Under the pieces are notes generated by a model. It saw only the letters and a program-made list of their open reading frames with translations. It searched no databases and had not been told where the DNA came from. Below, in pieces: positions 10,205 to 23,662 of a DNA stretch of 64,000 bases; the stretch's first letter is position 1; the number at the start of each line of letters is the position of its first letter. Position numbers and translations under genes: made by a program. This DNA comes from Cornus controversa (taxonomy: Eukaryota; Streptophyta; Magnoliopsida; Cornales; Cornaceae): NCBI GenBank assembly GCA_026545225.1, contig CM048850.1, positions 9,329,501 to 9,393,500 of the forward strand, written 5' to 3'.

Positions 10205-12639
10205 TTAGTGATATAAATAGGTTGTATTCAACCTTTACATTATCTTCTATTTTTAGATTGAATTGAAGTGATAGTTAATTTATCTCAAAAACTTATAATT
10301 CAACTACATTTCTTTTCCAAATATTTTCTTGTTTTTCTATAATTATTCTCTCCGTTTATAATCTATTTTTTTTCTTTAACTAGACTATTTTGAATTGGTT
10401 AGTTAATAAAGTATCAAAAAAAAAAAAAAAAAAACTAGACTAATATTATTTATAGTAATATATTTAAAATTAAAAAATAAATATTTCCTTTAAAATTTTT
10501 GTCTCAAACCTCCATATCTATCGTATCTCGATGACATCTCTTGAGAACTTCTACCCAATTTAGTGGTACACACCTAAAATGTCAGGTCGCTACAGTCGAG
10601 TGCCATGTGATACATTCAGTCAAAATTTATTGCAAAATTTAAGAGTACCAACATGTTGCAAGTATTTAACTTTGATTGTGAACTTCTACCCAATTTAGTG
10701 GTACACACCTAAAATGTGAGATCGCTGCTATCCAGTGTTATTTGAAACATTCAGCCAAAATTTATTTCAAAATTTAAGAGTACCAACATGTTGCATGTAT
10801 TTAACTTTGATTGCAAACTTCGATTGTATTTAACTTTGATTGTGAACTTCTATCCAATTTAGTGGTACACATTTAAAATGTGAGGCGGCTATTATTCAGT
10901 GTCATGTCATACAGTCAGCAAAAATTTATTGCAAAATTTAAGAGTAGCTGTTGTATGTATTGAACTTTACCTACGTTTGTTCGGAAATATACAATCACAT
11001 GTTATAAGCCATGGACCGCACCTGCTGAAAGGTCACTCTCAAATTTCCTCTGCCACCTGATAAGGGGACAATGTATCCGTAGATAGCTCTTGGGTGTGCG
11101 TGATAAGTAAAAATAAACTAAACAAATAATTTCCATAGGTGGTAATGCAAATGTTGTCAACATGTTGTCACTGTGTCAAAAGTGTAATATCATTATATAA
11201 TTAGAATTATATATAAATATATATATATATATATAATTCTAATAATATAATGATATTACACTTTTGACACAGTGACAACATATACATATATAATTTGTAA
11301 CAAAAGAGGTCTAGATCAATCTTAAACAATATGGAATCCGAATGGATTCCAACGATTTCTTAATTTTAGAAGTGGAATCGAAACAAAATCATACTGTTTG
11401 TACTTATTCTGTTCGATTTACTGGTTTTACAGTTTTTTATGCACCTGGAACCTCTTTAATTATGCTTCGTATGTCTGAACATAATATATTTTTTTCGTAA
11501 AATATTTTTCATGTAAAATGGTTTTATTTTTTTATTTTCTGCCATTTGGCTGAAATCTTTTAAAATAATTTTAGAAAATCAAATCTATTGAAAATCAAAC
11601 CTGGTTTTTTTACCAAGGCACTTGTGATTATCCACCCTCTCTCTTCTACCTATCCATTTGTTTAAGGCCGAAGTGCAATAAATTCCCATCTAGTTTCAAA
11701 ATCATGCACAATACCCCCCTCTCATTTTTTTGGGTGCATTAAACACCCTCCCACTTATAATTTGGTGCAATTTGCCCCTATTTGGCACTATATGAATTAA
11801 GAATTGATGTAAAATGACAGAAATACCCTCAGAGATAAAAAAAAATAGAAATTAAAATTAAAAAGAAAAAGAAAAAAAGTGATTAATTTACCAAAAAAAT
11901 AAAATAACAACTTTAATTTTTCGAAATACCGAAACAAATGATCAAAAAAAATAAAATTTTAATTTACAGAAACAAAATTTATTGAGAAAAAAAATTGGTG
12001 AAATAAAGGTTTTTTTTTGGGTAAATTTTTTCGACAAATTAAAGTTATATTTTATTTTCTTTTTCTTTTTAATTTTTATTTATATATATATATTTTTATC
12101 TATGAGGGTATTTCTGTCATTTTACATCAATTCTTAACCCAAAAAGTGCCAAATATGGGCAACCTGCACCAAATTATAAGTTGGAGGATGTTTAATGCAC
12201 TCAAACAAAGGAGAGGGGGTATTGTGCACCATTTTGAAACTAGAGGGGGGTTTATTGCACTTTGGCCATTGTTTAAACACAAATTATCAACTAAATTGTT
12301 GAAAATTATTTGACAAGAAAATGTCAAAAAATAATTAAGAATTATTTTATTTATTTTCAAGACATTAATTGATGGGTAATGATAATGAGGATGATAAATG
12401 ATCGAGTGAATATCTCTTATCTCGCCTCAAATTTGTCTAATTACTTATGGGACGAAACTTTTTGCAACACTAGTTTGACCTTCCATGACAGAAATTTTAT
12501 TTAATTAAATTTTAATACAAATGAAGACTACCCTTGAATAAAAAGGGCTCATTTAAGTAATTAAGGTTTAATAGAAATACTATATAAATATGGTTAATTT
12601 GATTATTGCTTAATTTAATTTTCGTAATGGATTCCATTC
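10205..12639. repeat. Array A monomer 2 (type b)
   Basis: 2435 bp. Hairpin 11162-11281 has a mismatched, extended TA core; foldback element 11666-12268 is the short form. Distinguished from type a by a duplicated GGAATCCGAATGGATTCC around 11330. Second half of the first complete higher-order unit. Confidence 0.92.
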
Positions 12640-15112
12640 TTAGTGATATAAATAGGTTGTATTCAACCTTTACATTATCTTCTATTTTTAGATTGAATTG
12701 AAGTGATTGTTAATTTATCTCAAAAACTTATAATTCAACTACATTTCTTTTCCAAATATTTTCTTGTTTTTCTATAATTATTCTCTCCGATTATAATCTA
12801 TTTTTTTTCTTTAACTAGACTATTTTGAATTGGTTAGTTAATAAAGTATCAAAAAAAAAAAAAAACTAGACTAATATTATTTATAGTAATATATTTAAAA
12901 TTAAAAAATAAATATTTCCTTTAAAATTTCTGTCTCAAACCTCCATATGTATCGTATCTCGATGACGTCTCTTGAGAACTTCTACCCAATTTAGTGCTAC
13001 ACACCTAAAATGTCAGGTCGCTACAGTCGAGTGCCATGTGATACATTCAGTCAAAATTTATTGCAAAATTTAAGAGTACCAACATGTTGCAAGTATATAA
13101 CTTTTATTGTGAACTTCTACCCAATTTAGTGGTACACACCTAAAATGTGAGATCGCTGCTGTCCAGTGTTATTTGAAACATTCAGCCAAAATTTATTTCA
13201 AAATTTAAGAGTACCAACATGTTGCATGTATTTAACTTTGGTTGCAAACTTCGATTGTATATAACTTTGATTGCGAACTTCTATCCAATTTAGTGGTACA
13301 CATTTAAAATGTGAGGCGGCCACTATTCAGTGTCATGTCATACAGTCAGCCAAAATTTATTGCAAAATTTAAGAGTAGCTGTTGTATGTATTGAACTTTA
13401 CCTACGTTTGTTCGGAAATATACAATCACATGCTATAAGCCATGGACTGCACCTGCTGAAAGGTTACTCTCAAATTTCCTCTGCCACCTGATAAGGGGAC
13501 CATGTATCCATAGATAGCTCTTGGGTGTGCGTGAGAAGTAAAAATAAACTAAACAAATAATTTCCATAGATCGTAATGCAAATGGTGTCAACATGTTGTC
13601 ACTGTGTCAAATGTGTAATATCATTATATTATTAGAATTAGATATATATATATATCTAATTCTAATAATATAATGATATTACACTTTTGACAAAGTGACA
13701 ACGTATACATATATAATTTGTAACAAAAGAGGTCTAGATCAATCTTAAATAATATGGATTCCAACAATTTCTTAATTTTAGAAGTGGAATCGAAACAAAA
13801 TCATACCGTTTGTACTTATTCTGTTCGATTTACTGGTTTTACAATTTTTTATGCACCTGGAACCTCTTTAATTATGCTTCGTATGTCTGAACATAATATA
13901 TTTTTTTCGTAAAATATTTTTCATGTAAAATGGTTTTATTATTTTATTTTCTGCCATTTGGCTGAAATCTTTTAAAATAATTTTTGAAAATCAAATCAAT
14001 TGAAAATCAATCCTGGTTTTTTTACCAAGGCACTTGTGATTATCCACCCTCTCTCTTCTACCTACCATTTGTTTAACGCTGAAGTGCAATAAATTCCCAT
14101 CTACTTTCAAAATCGTGCACAATACCCCCCTCTCATTTTTTTGGGTGCATTACACACCCTCCCACTTATAATTTGGTGCAGTTTGCCCCTATTTGGCACT
14201 ATATGGATTAAGAATTGATGTAAAATGACAGAAATACCCTCAGAGATAAAAAAATTGAAATTAAAATTAAAAAGAAAAAGAAAAAAAGTGATTAATTTAC
14301 CAAAAATACTATCAAAAAAAATAAAATAACAACTGTAATTTTCCGAAATACCGAAACAAATGATCAAAAAAAATAAAATTTTAATTTACAGAAACAAAAT
14401 TTACCGAGAAAAAAAATTGGTGAAATAAAGTTTTTTTTTTGGTAAATTTTTTCGACAAATTAAAGTTATATTTTATTTTCTATTTTTTGTATTTTTTTTA
14501 ATTTTTTGATATATTAATCACTTTTTTTATTTTTCTTTTTAATTTTTATTTATATATATATATATTTTTATCTATGAGGGTATTTCTGTCATTTTACATC
14601 AATTCTTAACCCAAAAAGTGCCAAATATGGGCAACCTGCACCAAATTATAAGTTGGAGGATGTTTAATGCACTCAAACAAAGGAGAGGGGGTATTGTGCA
14701 CCATTTTGAAACTAGAGGGGGATTTATTGCACTTTGGCCATTGTTTAAACACAAAATTATCAACTAAATTGTTGAAAATTATTTGACAAGAAAATGTCAA
14801 AAAATAATTAAGAATTATTTTATTTATTTTCAAGACATTAATTGATGGGTAATGATAATGAGGATGATAAATGATCGAGTGAATATCTCTTATCTCGCCT
14901 CAAATTTGTCTAATTACTTACGGGACGAAACTTTTAGCAACACTAGTTTGACCTTCCATGTCAGAAATTTTATTTAATTAAATTTTAATACAAATTAAGA
15001 CTACCCTTTAATAAAAAGGGCTCATTTAAGTAATTAAGGTTTAATAGAAATACTATATAAATATGGTTAATTTGATTATTGCTTAATTTAATTTTCGTAA
15101 TGGATTCCATTC
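12640..15112. repeat. Array A monomer 3 (type a)
   Basis: 2473 bp; hairpin 13593-13704, foldback element 14077-14740. Comparison with monomer 1 by eye shows no substitution, only a one-base change in a homopolymer run. Confidence 0.92.
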
Positions 15113-17546
15113 TTAGTGATATAAATAGGTTGTATTCAACCTTTACATTATCTTCTATTTTTAGATTGAATTGAAGTGATAGTTAATTTATCTCAAAAAC
15201 TTATAATTCAACTACATTTCTTTTCCAAATATTTTCTTGTTTTTCTATAATTATTCTCTCCGTTTATAATCTATTTTTTTTCTTTAACTAGACTATTTTG
15301 AATTGGTTAGTTAATAAAGTATCAAAAAAAAAAAAAAAAAAACTAGACTAATATTATTTATAGTAATATATTTAAAATTAAAAAATAAATATTTCCTTTA
15401 AAATTTTTGTCTCAAACCTCCATATCTATCGTATCTCGATGACATCTCTTGAGAACTTCTACCCAATTTAGTGGTACACACCTAAAATGTCAGGTCGCTA
15501 CAGTCGAGTGCCATGTGATACATTCAGTCAAAATTTATTGCAAAATTTAAGAGTACCAACATGTTGCAAGTATTTAACTTTGATTGTGAACTTCTACCCA
15601 ATTTAGTGGTACACACCTAAAATGTGAGATCGCTGCTATCCAGTGTTATTTGAAACATTCAGCCAAAATTTATTTCAAAATTTAAGAGTACCAACATGTT
15701 GCATGTATTTAACTTTGATTGCAAACTTCGATTGTATTTAACTTTGATTGTGAACTTCTATCCAATTTAGTGGTACACATTTAAAATGTGAGGCGGCTAT
15801 TATTCAGTGTCATGTCATACAGTCAGCAAAAATTTATTGCAAAATTTAAGAGTAGCTGTTGTATGTATTGAACTTTACCTACGTTTGTTCGGAAATATAC
15901 AATCACATGTTATAAGCCATGGACCGCACCTGCTGAAAGGTCACTCTCAAATTTCCTCTGCCACCTGATAAGGGGACAATGTATCCGTAGATAGCTCTTG
16001 GGTGTGCGTGATAAGTAAAAATAAACTAAACAAATAATTTCCATAGGTGGTAATGCAAATGTTGTCAACATGTTGTCACTGTGTCAAAAGTGTAATATCA
16101 TTATATAATTAGAATTATATATAAATATATATATATATATATAATTCTAATAATATAATGATATTACACTTTTGACACAGTGACAACATATACATATATA
16201 ATTTGTAACAAAAGAGGTCTAGATCAATCTTAAACAATATGGAATCCGAATGGATTCCAACGATTTCTTAATTTTAGAAGTGGAATCGAAACAAAATCAT
16301 ACTGTTTGTACTTATTCTGTTCGATTTACTGGTTTTACAGTTTTTTATGCACCTGGAACCTCTTTAATTATGCTTCGTATGTCTGAACATAATATATTTT
16401 TTTCGTAAAATATTTTTCATGTAAAATGGTTTTATTTTTTTATTTTCTGCCATTTGGCTGAAATCTTTTAAAATAATTTTAGAAAATCAAATCTATTGAA
16501 AATCAAACCTGGTTTTTTTACCAAGGCACTTGTGATTATCCACCCTCTCTCTTCTACCTATCCATTTGTTTAAGGCCGAAGTGCAATAAATTCCCATCTA
16601 GTTTCAAAATCATGCACAATACCCCCCTCTCATTTTTTTGGGTGCATTAAACACCCTCCCACTTATAATTTGGTGCAATTTGCCCCTATTTGGCACTATA
16701 TGAATTAAGAATTGATGTAAAATGACAGAAATACCCTCAGAGATAAAAAAAATAGAAATTAAAATTAAAAAGAAAAAGAAAAAAAGTGATTAATTTACCA
16801 AAAAAATAAAATAACAACTTTAATTTTTTGAAATACCGAAACAAATGATCAAAAAAAATAAAATTTTAATTTACAGAAACAAAATTTATTGAGAAAAAAA
16901 ATTGGTGAAATAAAGGTTTTTTTTTGGGTAAATTTTTTCGACAAATTAAAGTTATATTTTATTTTCTTTTTCTTTTTAATTTTTATTTATATATATATAT
17001 TTTTATCTATGAGGGTATTTCTGTCATTTTACATCAATTCTTAACCCAAAAAGTGCCAAATATGGGCAACCTGCACCAAATTATAAGTTGGAGGATGTTT
17101 AATGCACTCAAACAAAGGAGAGGGGGTATTGTGCACCATTTTGAAACTAGAGGGGGGTTTATTGCACTTTGGCCATTGTTTAAACACAAATTATCAACTA
17201 AATTGTTGAAAATTATTTGACAAGAAAATGTCAAAAAATAATTAAGAATTATTTTATTTATTTTCAAGACATTAATTGATGGGTAATGATAATGAGGATG
17301 ATAAATGATCGAGTGAATATCTCTTATCTCGCCTCAAATTTGTCTAATTACTTATGGGACGAAACTTTTTGCAACACTAGTTTGACCTTCCATGACAGAA
17401 ATTTTATTTAATTAAATTTTAATACAAATGAAGACTACCCTTGAATAAAAAGGGCTCATTTAAGTAATTAAGGTTTAATAGAAATACTATATAAATATGG
17501 TTAATTTGATTATTGCTTAATTTAATTTTCGTAATGGATTCCATTC
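15113..17546. repeat. Array A monomer 4 (type b)
   Basis: 2434 bp; hairpin 16070-16189, foldback element 16574-17175. Nearly identical to monomer 2; visible differences are one A fewer near 16745 and a C-to-T change near 16828. Confidence 0.92.
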
Positions 17547-20019
17547 TTAGTGATATAAATAGGTTGTATTCAACCTTTACATTATCTTCTATTTTTAGAT
17601 TGAATTGAAGTGATTGTTAATTTATCTCAAAAACTTATAATTCAACTACATTTCTTTTCCAAATATTTTCTTGTTTTTCTATAATTATTCTCTCCGTTTA
17701 TAATCTATTTTTTTTCTTTAACTAGACTATTTTGAATTGGTTAGTTAATAAAGTATCAAAAAAAAAAAAAAACTAGACTAATATTATTTATAGTAATATA
17801 TTTAAAATTAAAAAATAAATATTTCCTTTAAAATTTCTGTCTCAAACCTCCATATGTATCGTATCTCGATGACGTCTCTTGAGAACTTCTACCCAATTTA
17901 GTGCTACACACCTAAAATGTCAGGTCGCTACAGTCCAGTGCCATGTGATACATTCAGTCAAAATTTATTGCAAAATTTAAGAGTACCAACATGTTGCAAG
18001 TATATAACTTTTATTGTGAACTTCTACCCAATTTAGTGGTACACACCTAAAATGTGAGATCGCTGCTGTCCAGTGTTATTTGAAACATTCAGCCAAAATT
18101 TATTTCAAAATTTAAGAGTACCAACATGTTGCATGTATTTAACTTTGGTTGCAAACTTCGATTGTATATAACTTTGATTGCGAACTTCTATCCAATTTAG
18201 TGGTACACATTTAAAATGTGAGGCGGCCACTATTCAGTGTCATGTCATACAGTCAGCCAAAATTTATTGCAAAATTTAAGAGTAGCTGTTGTATGTATTG
18301 AACTTTACCTACGTTTGTTCGGAAATATACAATCACATGCTATAAGCCATGGACTGCACCTGCTGAAAGGTTACTCTCAAATTTCCTCTGCCACCTGATA
18401 AGGGGACCATGTATCCATAGATAGCTCTTGGGTGTGCGTGAGAAGTAAAAATAAACTAAACAAATAATTTCCATAGATCGTAATGCAAATGGTGTCAACA
18501 TGTTGTCACTGTGTCAAATGTGTAATATCATTATATTATTAGAATTAGATATATATATATATCTAATTCTAATAATATAATGATATTACACTTTTGACAA
18601 AGTGACAACGTATACATATATAATTTGTAACAAAAGAGGTCTAGATCAATCTTAAATAATATGGATTCCAACAATTTCTTAATTTTAGAAGTGGAATCGA
18701 AACAAAATCATACCGTTTGTACTTATTCTGTTCGATTTACTGGTTTTACAATTTTTTATGCACCTGGAACCTCTTTAATTATGCTTCGTATGTCTGAACA
18801 TAATATATTTTTTTCGTAAAATATTTTTCATGTAAAATGGTTTTATTATTTTATTTTCTGCCATTTGGCTGAAATCTTTTAAAATAATTTTTGAAAATCA
18901 AATCAATTGAAAATCAATCCTGGTTTTTTTACCAAGGCACTTGTGATTATCCACCCTCTCTCTTCTACCTACCATTTGTTTAACGCTGAAGTGCAATAAA
19001 TTCCCATCTACTTTCAAAATCGTGCACAATACCCCCCTCTCATTTTTTTGGGTGCATTAAACACCCTCCCACTTATAATTTGGTGCAGTTTGCCCCTATT
19101 TGGCACTATATGGATTAAGAATTGATGTAAAATGACAGAAATACCCTCAGAGATAAAAAAATTGAAATTAAAATTAAAAAGAAAAAGAAAAAAAGTGATT
19201 AATTTACCAAAAATACTATCAAAAAAAATAAAATAACAACTTTAATTTTCCGAAATACCGAAACAAATGATCAAAAAAAATAAAATTTTAATTTACAGAA
19301 ACAAAATTTACCGAGAAAAAAAATTGGTGAAATAAAGTTTTTTTTTTGGTAAATTTTTTCGACAAATTAAAGTTATATTTTATTTTCTATTTTTTGTATT
19401 TTTTTTAATTTTTTGATATATTAATCACTTTTTTTATTTTTCTTTTTAATTTTTATTTATATATATATATATTTTTATCTATGAGGGTATTTCTGTCATT
19501 TTACATCAATTCTTAACCCAAAAAGTGCCAAATATGGGCAACCTGCACCAAATTATAAGTTGGAGGATGTTTAATGCACTCAAACAAAGGAGAGGGGGTA
19601 TTGTGCACCATTTTGAAACTAGAGGGGGATTTATTGCACTTTGGCCATTGTTTAAACACAAAATTATCAACTAAATTGTTGAAAATTATTTGACAAGAAA
19701 ATGTCAAAAAATAATTAAGAATTATTTTATTTATTTTCAAGACATTAATTGATGGGTAATGATAATGAGGATGATAAATGATCGAGTGAATATCTCTTAT
19801 CTCGCCTCAAATTTGTCTAATTACTTACGGGACGAAACTTTTAGCAACACTAGTTTGACCTTCCATGTCAGAAATTTTATTTAATTAAATTTTAATACAA
19901 ATTAAGACTACCCTTTAATAAAAAGGGCTCATTTAAGTAATTAAGGTTTAATAGAAATACTATATAAATATGGTTAATTTGATTATTGCTTAATTTAATT
20001 TTCGTAATGGATTCCATTC
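17547..20019. repeat. Array A monomer 5 (type a)
   Basis: 2473 bp; hairpin 18500-18611, foldback element 18984-19647. Differs from monomers 1 and 3 at a few sites, for example CTCCGTTTATAATC where they have CTCCGATTATAATC, so the 1-2 and 3-4 pair is the youngest duplication. Confidence 0.92.
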
Positions 20020-22255
20020 TTAGTGATATAAATAGGTTGTATTCAACCTTTACATTATCTTCTATTTTTAGATTGAATTGAAGTGATAGTTAATTTATCT
20101 CAAAAACTTATAATTCAACTACATTTCTTTTCCAAATATTTTCTTGTTTTTCTATAATTATTCTCTCCGTTTATAATCTATTTTTTTTCTTTAACTAGAC
20201 TATTTTGAATTGGTTAGTTAGTAAAGTATCAAAAAAAAAAAAAAAAAAACTAGACTAATATTATTTATAGTAATATATTTAAAATTAAAAAATAAATATT
20301 TCCTTTAAAATTTTTGTCTCAAACCTCCATATGTATCGTATCTCGATGACATCTCTTGAGAACTTCTACCCAATTTAGTGGTACACACCTAAAATGTCAG
20401 GTCGCTACAGTCGAGTGCCATGTGATACATTCAGTCAAAATTTATTGCAAAATTTAAGAGTACCAACATGTTGCAAGTATTTAACTTTGATTGTGAACTT
20501 CTACCCAATTTAGTGGTACACACCTAAAATGTGAGATCGCTGCTATCCAGTGTTATTTGAAACATTCAGCCAAAATTTATTTCAAAATTTAAGAGTACCA
20601 ACATGTTGCATGTATTTAACTTTGATTGCAAACTTCGATTGTATTTAACTTTGATTGTGAACTTCTATCCAATTTAGTGGTACACATTTAAAATGTGAGG
20701 CGGCTATTATTCAGTGTCATGTCATACAGTCAGCAAAAATTTATTGCAAAATTTAAGAGTAGCTGTTGTATGTATTGAACTTTACCTACGTTTGTTCGGA
20801 AATATACAATCACATGTTATAAGCCATGGACCGCACCTGCTGAAAGGTCACTCTCAAATTTCCTCTGCCACCTGATAAGGGGACAATGTATCCGTAGATA
20901 GCTCTTGGGTGTGCGTGATAAGTAAAAATAAACTAAACAAATAATTTCCATAGGTGGTAATGCAAATGTTGTCAACATGTTGTCACTGTGTCAAAAGTGT
21001 AATATCATTATATAATTAGAATTATATATAAATATATATTTATATATAATTCTAATTATATAATGATATTACACTTTTGACACAGTGACAACATATACAT
21101 ATATAATTTGTAACAAAAGAGGTCTAGATCAATCTTAAACAATATGGAATCCGAATGGATTCCAACGATTTCTTAATTTTAGAAGTGGAATCGAAACAAA
21201 ATCATACTGTTTGTACTTATTCTGTTCGATTTACTGGTTTTACAGTTTTTTATGCACCTGGAACCTCTTTAATTATGCTTCGTATGTCTGAACATAATAT
21301 ATTTTTTTCGTAAAATATTTTTCATGTAAAATGGTTTTATTTTTTTATTTTCTGCCATTTGGCTGAAATCTTTTAAAATAATTTTAGAAAATCAAATCTA
21401 TTGAAAATCAAACCTGGTTTTTTTACCAAGGCACTTGTGATTATCCACCCTCTCTCTTCTACCTATCCATTTGTTTAAGGCCGAAGTGCAATAAATTCCC
21501 ATCTAGTTTCAAAATCATGCACAATACCCCCCCTCTCATTTTTTTGGGTGCATTAAACACCCTCCCACTTATAATTTGGTGCAATTTGCCCCTATTTGGC
21601 ACTATATGGATTAAGAATTGATGTAAAATGACAGAAATACCCTCAGAGATAAAAAAAAATAGAAATTAAAATTAAAAAGAAAAAGAAAAAAAGTGATTAA
21701 TTTACCAGAAAAACTATAAAAAAAATAAAATAACAACTTTAATTTTTTGAAATACCGAAACAAATGATCAAAAAAAATAAAATTTTAATTTACAGAAAAA
21801 AAATTTACCGAGAAAAAAAATTGGTGAAATAAAGGTTTTTTTTGGGTAAATATTTTCGACAAATTAAAGTCATATTTTATTTTCTTTTTTTGTATTTTTT
21901 TAATTTTTTGATATATTAATCACTTTTTTTCTTTTTCTTTTTAATTTCTTTTATATAAATATTTTTTTTCTATAAGGGTATTTCTGTCATTTTACATCAA
22001 TTATTAACCTAAAAAGTGCCAAATATGGGCACACTGCACCAAATTATAAGTTGGAGGGTGTTTAATGAACCCAAATAAAGCAGAGGGGTGTATTGTGCAC
22101 CATTTTAAAACTAGAGGGAGGTTTATTGCACTTTGGCCATTGTTCAAACACAAAATTATCAACTAAATTGTTGATAATTATTTAACAAGAAAATGTCAAA
22201 AAATAATTAAGAATTATTTTATTTATTTTCAAGACATTAATTGATGGGTAATGAT
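20020..22255. repeat. Array A monomer 6, left part, split by Athila copy B
   Basis: Begins as type b, but from about 21700 it switches to the long foldback form (21479-22139), resembling monomers 7-8, so it looks recombinant. Hairpin 20976-21094 has a perfectly palindromic core here. The target duplication ATGAT (22251-22255) ends this part; the monomer resumes at 32429. Confidence 0.9.
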
Positions 22256-23649
22256 TGATGTGGTTGAAACTAAATTATATTGTAAGCTTAATTTTTCCCT
22301 TTTTATCAAAATATAATTTAACCACTCGCAAGAGCACGAATCTTTGTAGATAAGGTTCTATATAGAGGGTATCGATCCCACGAGGACTAGTCGCAATTGT
22401 CTTAAAGGAAGATTAATTCTACTTTAATTCGAAAAACAGATTTTTGAATTTATGTTTAGACACTATTGCATGAATGAAATGACAAGAAAAGTAAAGAGTT
22501 TAAAGTTGGGAGAGATAACTAGGGTTGGTTTCCACCACCAGCCATTCACATGTTCATAAGTGTAGCAAGCATGGGATTTATTAATTAAATGCCTAACAAT
22601 GTCATTAGGCTTGTGACCTCAATGACATATCAAAAGATCAATGTGTGTGCTAACCTATCATAATCCATCTTCAACAAGCATAGCTCTTCAACCTAACTAA
22701 CTACCTAATTACTCTACTCTCTAAGTGAACACTACATGCATCCAAACTACCTTGTCTTGGCATGGTGTATACAAACTAACATCACACATTCATTTAAACA
22801 CCATTATCTAGCCATCATTTGCACTTCTTGTGGAATATGCAAATGTTGTGCATTCAAGTGACAAAATCTACTCTAAGACAAGAATAAATTCCAAATCAAA
22901 TGAATATATATAAGAGATGTATTTGTGTACATAATCACTAGGCTAAATAATCAACATTTAATTACAAATCCCAAGAGTTACAAAGATGAACAAGTTTACA
23001 TGGCTAGGGGTTGAAACCAACACCCTAGTAGAAGAGTTAGTTGCTCATGGTTGCCTTGCACCCTTCCATTGATGAAGAGAATGAAGCTTCTTGGTCTGGT
23101 TCAGCTTTTCCTCCTCCTCTCCCGAAGGTCTCTCCCTCTCTCTCTTGTGTCTTTAGAGATATCTCATATGTGTGGCTTTTTTGGTGCTTTTTGGCTCCTT
23201 TTTCTCCTTTGGGGCCCACCATATATATATATATCATTATATATATCTCTTGTATCAAGAAGGCCCCCAAAAGTCTTGTTCAAGTCAGATAATCCCCCTA
23301 AGTCGTGCAAAAAGGGAAATTTTGTTGCAAGTGGGAGAGTAGGTGAGCAAGTGGCCAAGTGGGTTCTGCAGCATCTCGATTGATCAAGATTTCGATCAAT
23401 TGAAATGAGATCTCGATCAATCGAGATTTTGATTAATCGAGATCAACATCTCGATTGATCGAGATGCCTTGGGCTGCATTTTTTGATTTCTTCTCTTGAC
23501 TGCAGAAAGCTTCCACTTTGCTCCATTTGCTCCAATACCTGCAAACATCAAAAACACAAAAATACCGTAAACATATCTCGATAAACGCAAAAACGGAACT
23601 AACATATGCAATAAAGAGGGTTCAAATGCATAGAATTGAACACTTATCA
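22256..23649 (-). repeat. 3' LTR of Athila copy B
   Basis: 1394 bp, TGATGTGG...CTTATCA in plus orientation. Near-identical to 31011-32428; it lacks a 24-bp piece of the palindrome cluster (23373-23465 here, five palindromes instead of six). Confidence 0.95.
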
Positions 23650-23662
23650 CACCCCCAAACTT
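23650..23662 (-). other. Polypurine tract of Athila copy B
   Basis: Directly abuts the 3' LTR. On the minus strand it reads AAGTTTGGGGGTG, the primer for plus-strand synthesis. The same motif recurs at 24756-24767. Confidence 0.85.
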
